From: an uncultured Clostridia bacterium
GTDB lineage: Bacteria > Bacillota > Clostridia > Christensenellales > Aristaeellaceae
NCBI GenBank assembly: GCA_934630705.1
Contig: CAKTWP010000016.1
Span: 1 to 47,311 of the forward strand
Reading direction: 5' to 3'
DNA length: 47,311 bases
The position numbers and the translations under genes are program-made. Under the pieces are notes generated by a model. It saw only the letters and a list, made by a program, of their open reading frames with translations, was not told the DNA's origin and did no database searches. Every line of letters begins with the position of its first letter. The first letter of the stretch is position 1. Below are positions 41,219 through 47,311 of this stretch, piece by piece.

Positions 41219-41908
41219 ATGCGGAAATGGGGCGCGGCATTGCTGATCGCGTTGGCGCTGAGCGGGCTGGCGCTGGGTGCGGGGCGGCAGGCAAAGCGGG
41301 AAGCACTGGCCGCCGGCGGCAGCCCTGCGGGAACGGTAATCTGGATTGAGCTGGACCGCAAGCGGCTGACGGTGTATGAAAACGGGACGGAAACCGCGGC
41401 GTTTCCCATTGCATCCGGGGCTCGGGATACGCCTTCGCCGGTGGGCGTTTATCGCATCACCCATCGGTTTGCCACAGAGCTTTCCGGATTCGGCACCCGG
41501 TTTCTGGGCCTGAGCGTGGGCTTTGGCCAATACGGCATTCATGGCACCAACGTCCCCGGCTCCATCGGCCGCAGCGTATCCCACGGCTGCATCCGGCTGC
41601 GGGTGCGGGATGCGGAAAGGCTGTATCGGATGGCGGGGGTGGGCACGAAGGTGGTGATCGAAGGCGGGGCCTACGGCGCCGTCAGCGAAGGGCTGCGCCC
41701 TTTGCGGGAGGGCGACCGGGGATCGGACGTGGCCCTTTTGCAGCGGCGGCTGATCCAGCAGGGGTTTCTGCAGGGCAGCGCGGACGGGGCGTTTGGCACG
41801 GCCACCCGCCGGGCGGTGCTGGCGGCATGCCGGGCCTTTTCCCTGCCGGAAAGCGATGTGGCTTCCTATGCGCTGCAGCGGCAGTTGGGGATGATGATGT
41901 TTGAATAA
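41219..41908 (+). CDS. L,D-transpeptidase (YkuD) with C-terminal peptidoglycan-binding domain
   Basis: The 229-residue protein has an N-terminal signal/anchor (about 5-22), a YkuD catalytic domain (about 40-150) with GQYGIHGTN and the nucleophile Cys124 in SHGCIRLR, and a peptidoglycan-binding domain at the C-terminus (about 158-225; LREGDRGSDVALLQRRLIQQGF). It would form 3-3 crosslinks or attach proteins to the wall, outside the membrane. The binding domain usually precedes the catalytic one; the reverse order here is less usual. GAGGTGAGGG precedes the ATG. Confidence 0.93.
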   Translation: MRKWGAALLIALALSGLALGAGRQAKREALAAGGSPAGTVIWIELDRKRLTVYENGTETAAFPIASGARDTPSPVGVYRITHRFATELSGFGTRFLGLSVGFGQYGIHGTNVPGSIGRSVSHGCIRLRVRDAERLYRMAGVGTKVVIEGGAYGAVSEGLRPLREGDRGSDVALLQRRLIQQGFLQGSADGAFGTATRRAVLAACRAFSLPESDVASYALQRQLGMMMFE

Positions 41909-41934
41909 GCCCGGCGTGTTTTTCCGAATGGGCA

Positions 41935-41964
41935 TTGACAGGGCGCGGCGGCAGGTGATAAAAT
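41935..41964 (+). promoter_or_regulatory. Promoter of the purine permease gene
   Basis: TTGACA (41935-41940) and TAAAAT (41959-41964), 18-base spacing. CCGAAT just upstream of the -35, and an inverted CGGAAAAA at about 41992, recall a degenerate PurBox, but the spacing is wrong. Confidence 0.7.
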
Positions 41965-42019
41965 AGACGGGTGTTTGCTTTTTTAGCGGCACGGAAAAAC
42001 GCAAGAAGGGGAAAGAATC

Positions 42020-43446
42020 ATGAACAAGTTCTTCCGTCTCAAGGAGAACGGCACGACCGTGAAAACGGAAATCGTCGCCGGTCTGACCACCTTCATGACG
42101 ATGGCCTACATCATCGCCCTGAACCCCAATCTGCTGACTGGCTTTGGCGCAAACGGCGGCACGGCGCTGTGGAACGCGGTGTTCCTGTCCACGTGCATCG
42201 CCTCTGCGGCAGGCATTTTCGCCATGGCCTTCCTGGCCAATAAGCCCTTCGCCATGGCCCCCGGCATGGGCCTGAACAGCTTCTTCGCCATCGTGGTGGC
42301 CAATATCGCCAGCGCCACAGGGCTGTCCTATGTAAGCTCCTTCCAGGCGGGCCTTTGCATCATCCTGATCGAGGGCATCGTGTTTCTGGTGCTGTCTGTG
42401 CTGAACGTGCGGGAAAAGATCGTAACCGCTATCCCGCTGGGCATTCGCTGGGCATCGCCCCGGCCATCGGCCTGATGCTGCTGAATATCGGCCTGGGCTC
42501 CAATGCGGGCGTGTATTCCGAAAAGGGCGGCCCCTTCTTTGTGATGCGGGATTTCTTCGGCGCGCTGACCCCCAGCGTGGCTGCCGACAGCATGGGCGGC
42601 GGCTACAGCCAGATGGTGCTCACGGTGGTCACCATGCTGCTGGGCCTGCTGATTATCGCTGCCCTGGCCCATAAGAAGGTGAAGGGCGCGGTGCTGGTGG
42701 GCATGCTGGCTGCGTCCGGCATTTACTGGGCGGGCCAGGCGATCTTCCTGCATCAGGATCCCTTCGCGTCGCTGCATGGCGCGTCCTTCCTGCCGCCCTT
42801 CAAGGACATGGCGGAAACCACCCTGTTCAAGTTCAACTTCTCCGGCCTGATGGAAATCGGCTGGTTCACCGTGATCACCCTGGTGCTCACCTTCTGCATC
42901 ATCGATATGTTCGATACCATCGGCACGCTGGTGGGCACTGCGTCCCGGGCGGGCATGGTGGATAAGCAGGGCAATATGCCCAATATGAAGGAAGCCCTCA
43001 CCGCGGACGCCATTGGCACCGTGGCCGGCGCTGTCACCGGCACCTCCACCGTGACCACCTTCGTGGAATCCGCGTCAGGCGTGGAAGCAGGCGGCCGCAC
43101 GGGCCTGACTGCGCTGGTCACCGGCATTCTGTTCCTGGCCAGCATGTTCCTGGCGCCCTTTGCCGCCATTATTCCCGCTGCTGCCACCTCTGCCGCGCTG
43201 ATCTATGTGGGCTTCCTGATGCTGGGCGGGCTGAAAAAGGTGGACTTTGAGGATGTGTATCAGGGTCTCCCCGTGGCGCTGATGCTGATCGCCATGCCCA
43301 TTTCCGGTTCCATCGGCCATGGCATCGGCCTGGGCATGATCGCCTTCAGCGCGCTGAAGGTGTTCACCGGCAAGGCCAAGGAGGTTTCCTGGCTCACCTA
43401 TGCCATCTCCGTGCTGTTCCTGGTGAAGTTTTTCCTGATTGTCTAA
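42020..43446 (+). pseudogene. AzgA/PbuG-type hypoxanthine/guanine permease, frameshifted
   Basis: The two halves of one NCS2-family purine permease are in different frames. Frame 1 (42020-42475) gives LTTFMTMAYIIALNPNLL, the APGMGLNSFFA motif and ends soon after REKIVTAIPLGIR. Frame 2 resumes with LGIAPAIGLMLLNIGLGSNAG and continues without interruption through FDTIGTLVGTASRAGM to a stop at 43446. Restoring one C near 42448 (CGCTGGGC to CGCCTGGGC) would rejoin them exactly. The rest looks intact, about 475 residues. Either a recent single-base loss or a sequencing error. GGGGAAAG lies before the ATG. Confidence 0.9.
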
Positions 43447-43475
43447 TCAATTCGGAAAAACAAACGCAATCAAGC

Positions 43476-43545
43476 ATGCGCCCCGGATTGACGAAGGAAG
43501 CAAAATGCCGCTTCTTTCTCAATCTGGGGCGCATGATTTTTAGAA
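43476..43545 (+). terminator. GCGCCCC-type terminator (family R4) after the purine permease
   Basis: CATGCGCCCCGGATTGA pairs with TCAATCTGGGGCGCATG over an almost complete stem, inner GAAGC/GCTTC, and is followed by ATTTTTAG. Best terminator-like member of the family. Confidence 0.8.
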
Positions 43546-43629
43546 ATACTCCAAGTGTATATCGAAAAGGGGAAACGATTCTTCTGACCATAAAGAACGG
43601 TTTCCCCCTGCAATGTTTTTCTCTCTTCG

Positions 43630-44388
43630 TCAAAGCACTGCGTTTTCCCGCATTTCCCGGGGCGTAATGCCCCGAGCCTGACGGCAGGCCTTATAAAAGC
43701 TGGCATAATCCCCAAAGCCGCAGGCCAGGGCAATCTGCTCCAAAGGCAGATCCGCTTGCGCCATCAGCCGCTGGGCCTGTTCCAGCCGCAGGACGGTGAG
43801 ATACTGATGGGGCGTGACCCCGTAGGCATCGCGAAATACCCGGATCAGATAATTCACGCTGAAATGCAGCTGCTGGGATAATTGCCCAAGCGTCACGTTT
43901 TCTTCCACGCTTTGCTGCAATAAATCCCGCATCCGCTGAGCTAACGCCTGATGGCGCTTTTCCGGGGCGGCACAAGGCAATAGTGCCAGCAGCCGATAAA
44001 AGGCTGCCGTCTTTTCCAGCAGGCTCCCACCCGCAGCGTCCAGCGCCGCCAGTTCCCGGGTCAGCTCCCAAGCGGCTTCCGGAAAACGGCCGGCCTTCCG
44101 AATGCCCTCTTCCCCCTGCCAAACGCCCCGAAAATGGATGTAATAATAAACCGGCTGATCGCTGGGAACGGTTCCCTGCTGATAGAGCCCGCGCTTCTGA
44201 ATATAATACGTTCCCGGCCCCACCGCAACCGGCCGCCGCGCTTCCTCAAACCGCAGTACACCGGATCGTACCAGCACCAGCACATCCTCCTTGCACACCC
44301 GGGTTACATGCCGCTCACCCTTCTCAAAAAAGCGATCCCGGGAATGAAAATACAAAGGCAGCACCCGGGTATCCAGATATTCGTCCAT
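43630..44388 (-). CDS. AraC-family regulator next to the GH127-like gene
   Basis: The 252-residue protein has an N-terminal sensing domain (about 1-135: PVAVGPGTYYIQKRGLYQQG, YYYIHFRGVW) and two C-terminal helix-turn-helix motifs (about 155-250: TLGQLSQQLHFSVNYLIRVFRDAYG and PLEQIALACGFGDYASFYKACRQARGITPREMR). It is divergent from the GH127-like gene and probably controls it. The start at 44388 lies only 10-11 bases from the predicted transcription start; ATG 44394 is an alternative, and upstream in-frame codons precede the promoter and are rejected. Confidence 0.9.
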   Translation of the reverse strand: MDEYLDTRVLPLYFHSRDRFFEKGERHVTRVCKEDVLVLVRSGVLRFEEARRPVAVGPGTYYIQKRGLYQQGTVPSDQPVYYYIHFRGVWQGEEGIRKAGRFPEAAWELTRELAALDAAGGSLLEKTAAFYRLLALLPCAAPEKRHQALAQRMRDLLQQSVEENVTLGQLSQQLHFSVNYLIRVFRDAYGVTPHQYLTVLRLEQAQRLMAQADLPLEQIALACGFGDYASFYKACRQARGITPREMRENAVL

Positions 44389-44404
44389 GCGCATCACCGA
44401 TTTC

Positions 44405-44433
44405 AGTATACAAAATTTGTGTGATTTTTGCAA
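44405..44433 (-). promoter_or_regulatory. Promoter of the second AraC regulator
   Basis: On the minus strand, TTGCAA (44428-44433) and TATACT (44405-44410) with 17-base spacing. The 5' leader would be very short. Confidence 0.75.
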
Positions 44434-44521
44434 GGAGGAAATTGATATTGGGCATGTCCTCCCGCCACTAAAACGTGTTACAATCAAAACATCCAAAACT
44501 TGATGGGATGAGGTGATTCTT

Positions 44522-46369
44522 TTGACGCCTATTTACAAATCTCTGTATCAGGCCTTTACGGCCCGGGAACTGCGGCCCCGGGGCTGGCTGAAGCGGCAGT
44601 TGCGCATTCAGGCCGAGGGCCTGTCCGGGCATTTGGACAAAATGTGGCCCGACGTGCAGGACGCGGCCTGGATCGGCGGCAGCCGGGATGGCTGGGAGCG
44701 GGTGCCCTACTGGCTGGACGGGTTCATTCCGCTGGCTTTCCTGCTGGATGACGACGATCTCAAGGCCCGGGCGAAAAAATATGTGGACGGCATCCTGGCC
44801 CGCCAGCAGCCCGACGGCTGGCTCTGCCCCTGCAGGCAGGAGGAGCGGCGGCAATATGATCTGTGGGCGCTGTTCATTATTTGCAAGGCGCTGATGGTGT
44901 ATGCCGATTGCAGCGGTGATGAACGCATTGAGGGGGCGATCTACCGGGCCATGAAGAATCTGCTGCAGCATCTGCGGGGATGCACGCTGTTTGGCTGGGG
45001 CCAGAGCCGCTGGTTTGAGGCGCTGCTGCCGCTGAAATGGCTGCAGGAAAAGCGCCCCGAGCCCTGGATGGAGGAGCTGGCGGTGCTGCTGGCCAGCCAG
45101 GGGCTGGATTATCAGCGGATGTTTGCCTGCTGGCGCAATCAGCAGCCCGATGCCCAGGGCATTTGGGCATATCACACCCATATCGTGAACCTGATGATGG
45201 CGCTGAAAAGCGAAGCGGTATTTTCCGGCATTTCGGGCCAGGATCCCAACGCTTTTGCCAAGCATATGTATGCGCTGCTGATGCAGTATCACGGCACGCC
45301 CATCGGCCATATCCAGGGCGATGAATGCCTGGCGGGCCGGTCGCCCATCCGGGGCACGGAGCTGTGCGCCATTGCGGAGGCCATGTATTCCTGCGAGGTG
45401 CTTTCGCAGATTACGGGAGACATGAGCTGGGCGGATCTGCTGGAACAGCTGGCATTTAATTCTCTGCCTGCCACCATTTCCGCCGATATGTGGACCCATC
45501 AATATGACCAGCAGCTCAACCAGCTTTCCTGCATTCAGCAGCAGGAACCTCCGGTATTTGGCACCAACGGCACGCAGGCCAATCTGTTTGGGCTGGAGCC
45601 TAATTTCGGCTGCTGCACTGCCAATTTCAATCAGGCGTGGCCCAAGCTGGCCCTGTCCGCCTTCCTGAAAACGGATGCGGGCGTGCTGTCCAGCGTGCTG
45701 GTGCCTGCGCAGGTGGAAACGGAAATCGACGGCGTAGCCGTGCGCATTGCGCTGGATACGGATTACCCCTTCAAAGGGGCGCTGCGATATACCGTCTCCT
45801 GCCCATCGCCGGTGCAGTTTGAGCTGGCCATCCGCGTTCCCGGTTTTGTGGCCGCCGCCACGGTGGATGGTCAGGCCGCCGCGCCGGGGGCTGTGGTGCG
45901 TTTGGGGAAGGTCTGGCAGGGGGAGGAAACGGTGGATGTGCGCCTGGAAATGACGCCGCAGCTGGTGGCCCACGATGATATGGCCTGCCTGCGCCGGGGC
46001 CCGCTGTTTTTCGCACTGCCCATTCCCGCCCAGACCTTCGCCCGGGAATACGAACGAAACGGCGTGGCGCGAAAGTTCCCCTATTGCGATTACACCATTT
46101 TCCCCGATGGGAACTGGGAATACGGCTTTGCGGGCGGGGATTTCCGCGTGATCGAGCATGAGATCGGGGATTATCCCTTCTCCCGGGAGCAGCCGCCGGT
46201 GCAGATTGCCGCGCAGATGGCGCGGATCCATTGGGGCACGATTCCCGGTCAGCCCGGCGTATGCAATCCCGCGCCGCTGGCCCGGGAAAGCCTGGGCACG
46301 GCAGAAAAGCTGCTTCAGCCTTATGGCTGCACCACCCTGCGTATGACCGTGATGCCCGAGGCTCGCTAA
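44522..46369 (+). CDS. GH127-like beta-L-arabinofuranosidase (DUF1680 family)
   Basis: GH127 enzymes use a cysteine nucleophile held by zinc to remove beta-L-arabinofuranose. The 615-residue protein shows an alpha/alpha toroid (about 1-410: WKQ-like start, WIGGSRDGWERVPYWLDGFIPLAF, YDLWALFIICKAL), Glu280-Leu-Cys282 in GTELCAIAE and Cys364-Cys365 in FGCCTANFNQ, matching the Glu and Cys zinc/nucleophile set, then beta-sandwich domains. No signal peptide. Start: GAGGTG followed at six bases by TTG 44522 is preferred over GTG 44513. It is divergent from an AraC regulator. Confidence 0.9.
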   Translation: MTPIYKSLYQAFTARELRPRGWLKRQLRIQAEGLSGHLDKMWPDVQDAAWIGGSRDGWERVPYWLDGFIPLAFLLDDDDLKARAKKYVDGILARQQPDGWLCPCRQEERRQYDLWALFIICKALMVYADCSGDERIEGAIYRAMKNLLQHLRGCTLFGWGQSRWFEALLPLKWLQEKRPEPWMEELAVLLASQGLDYQRMFACWRNQQPDAQGIWAYHTHIVNLMMALKSEAVFSGISGQDPNAFAKHMYALLMQYHGTPIGHIQGDECLAGRSPIRGTELCAIAEAMYSCEVLSQITGDMSWADLLEQLAFNSLPATISADMWTHQYDQQLNQLSCIQQQEPPVFGTNGTQANLFGLEPNFGCCTANFNQAWPKLALSAFLKTDAGVLSSVLVPAQVETEIDGVAVRIALDTDYPFKGALRYTVSCPSPVQFELAIRVPGFVAAATVDGQAAAPGAVVRLGKVWQGEETVDVRLEMTPQLVAHDDMACLRRGPLFFALPIPAQTFAREYERNGVARKFPYCDYTIFPDGNWEYGFAGGDFRVIEHEIGDYPFSREQPPVQIAAQMARIHWGTIPGQPGVCNPAPLARESLGTAEKLLQPYGCTTLRMTVMPEAR

Positions 46370-46396
46370 GTGCAGAATGCATCCTCACCTCAACAA

Positions 46397-46433
46397 AAAA
46401 GCCCGGCCGTGTTGCTTCACAGGCCGGGTTTTC
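46397..46433. terminator. Bidirectional terminator between the GH127-like and GNAT genes
   Basis: CCCGGCC pairs with GGCCGGG around a 13-base loop, with A-run before and T-run after, so it can serve both converging genes. Confidence 0.85.
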
Positions 46434-46471
46434 TCTGCGCAATGGGGAGAAAAATCATCCCGCCGCGCTTT

Positions 46472-46999
46472 TTACAGCTGAATCCAATACCGCTCCAGCC
46501 ATTCCTGGTCGTCCGGCTCATAGGCCTTGGATTCAAGCACGCCGCCATTGGCGAGGATGGTGCGGCGGCTGCCCTCGTTCCAGTCGCCGCAGGTGATGAG
46601 CACCCGCGTCAGGCCCAGCTTTCGGGCCTCGTTCAGCGCGTCATGGAGCATGGCCTTGGCGTAGCCCTTCCGCCGCTCGCTGGGGCACACCGAATATCCA
46701 ATATGTCCTGCGAATTGCAGCAGGTAATCGTTCAACTCATGGCGCAGCTGCAGCACGCCCACGATTTTTCCATCGCGCTTGCGCACATACACATACTGCG
46801 TGGCCGGCACCAGTTCCGCCGGGCACGTTTCCCGCTGCTCGAAGCGCCGGCATTTGGCCAGCCATTTCACGGGATCCGCTTCCTGACGCATACAGCCTCC
46901 GCCGCCTAATTTCGTCAGGTCGTTTTCAAATTCCTTTCGATATGCGGCCACAGCCGTCAGCAGGCTTTCATTCGGTCTGCACAAAATCATGCCATCCAT
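46472..46999 (-). CDS. GNAT-family N-acetyltransferase
   Basis: The 175-residue protein has the acetyl-CoA-binding motif A, GYSVCPSERRKGYAKAMLHDAL (about 108-130), followed by RVLITCGDWNEGSRRTILANGGVLES, typical of the group that includes predicted YjaB-like acetyltransferases. The substrate is unknown. AAAGGAGA precedes the ATG at 46999; an ATG at 47020 is upstream of that site. It stands alone, flanked by a terminator and the second R2 repeat. Confidence 0.9.
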   Translation of the reverse strand: MDGMILCRPNESLLTAVAAYRKEFENDLTKLGGGGCMRQEADPVKWLAKCRRFEQRETCPAELVPATQYVYVRKRDGKIVGVLQLRHELNDYLLQFAGHIGYSVCPSERRKGYAKAMLHDALNEARKLGLTRVLITCGDWNEGSRRTILANGGVLESKAYEPDDQEWLERYWIQL

Positions 47000-47021
47000 G
47001 GTGAGCGTCTCTCCTTTCATC

Positions 47022-47311
47022 GCAGGGGGAACCTTGTGGGCTTTTCGCCCCCCAAACAGCGAAACGAGGGCCTCCGGCGGGCAGGGGAATGATTCCCCTG
47101 CACCCCCATTCCGCGATGAGGGTTGGCGGGTTATACAAAGTGTTTCCGCGTGAAGCGTAAGGTTACCGTGGGATTACGGCCATGTTTCCCGCGGCAGGAA
47201 GCGGTTTTCGGAATGAATCGCATTCGGGAAAGCGAGCTTTCCCGATGTCGATCATCCGAAAACCCCCGGTCAACAGGTTGACCGGGGCCTGAGCGAACGC
47301 TCAGGCGCTGC
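47022..47311 (+). repeat. Structured dispersed repeat, copy 2 (family R2), cut by the window end
   Basis: 290 bp matching copy 1 at 29418-29722, in the same orientation, without the 15-bp insertion. All the stems of copy 1 are kept. In the TTCCC/GGGAG stem of copy 1 one C-G pair is T-A here (TTTCC/GGAAG), a compensatory change, and the loop of the CCCCGGTCAAC stem has AG for AA. The window ends at the last shared base, so more of the element may follow. Confidence 0.85.

Noticed and set aside
41909..42019. Purine riboswitch or PurBox pair before the permease
   Set aside because: The leader is under 60 bases and lacks the purine-riboswitch core; the CCGAAT-like sites are about 70 bases apart, unlike PurBox spacing.
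42440..42455. Programmed ribosomal frameshift in the purine permease
   Set aside because: No slippery heptamer, no downstream pseudoknot-like structure seen, and no precedent in this family.

Overview
The window looks like a chromosomal segment of a GC-rich Gram-positive bacterium, most likely a gut-type clostridium (Bacillota, Clostridia). Supporting signs are AGGAGG-type ribosome binding sites, a T-box leader before pheS, a PurR-type purine repressor with PurBox-like sites, CotF-like spore-coat genes, a SigB/SigF/SigG-class sigma factor with an RsbW/SpoIIAB-like partner, a Spo0B-type kinase, DUF1934 and UPF0173-like genes. The genus is not determinable by eye. I saw no tRNA, rRNA, phage genes, transposase or CRISPR array.

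Layout. 1-305: three tandem copies of a 113-bp repeat. 365-2298 (minus): ArsC-like protein, rsfS, and a fused nadD-yqeK gene. 2361-7190 (plus): membrane protein, T-box, pheS, pheT. 7448-9698 (plus): amino-acid ABC transporter. 10053-11815 (minus): recX and a serine hydrolase. 11897-12447 (plus): two CotF-like genes. 12580-14573 (minus): lgt and a 4Fe-4S aldo/keto reductase. 14767-16998: AraC regulator divergent from an alpha-L-fucosidase. 17339-22812 (minus): dnaE followed by a tightly coupled anti-sigma/sigma/histidine-kinase set. 22933-24505 (minus): metallo-hydrolase, unknown gene, DUF1934. 24544-26303: probable oriC and dnaA. 26579-28345 (minus): mnmG. 28584-34040 (plus): purR, a repeat block, pth, mfd. 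34126-46369: sugar kinase, TtcA-like enzyme, heparinase-like lyase, two further glycosidase-like genes, an L,D-transpeptidase, a frameshifted purine permease, an AraC regulator and a GH127-like enzyme. 46472-46999 (minus): a GNAT acetyltransferase. 47022-47311: second copy of a 290-305 bp structured repeat.

Two themes run through the window. First, an origin-proximal housekeeping neighbourhood (dnaA, mnmG, purR, pth, mfd, dnaE) is present but eroded: dnaA has no dnaN/recF after it, and the purR-to-pth interval holds only repeats where many Bacillota carry spoVG, glmU and prs. Second, small glycan-degradation units (GH29, heparinase-like, MGH1-like, propeller glycosidase, GH127-like, NahK-like kinase) all lack visible signal peptides, so they probably act on imported oligosaccharides; no sugar transporter lies in the window.

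The most unusual material is between genes. At least four families of palindromic or structured repeats fill the intergenic spaces. The longest family folds on paper into a chain of stems, one of which shows a compensatory base-pair change between its two copies. The most interesting protein-coding set is the dnaE-linked anti-sigma/sigma/Spo0B-type kinase operon, whose anti-sigma protein lacks the ATP-binding motifs normal for its family.
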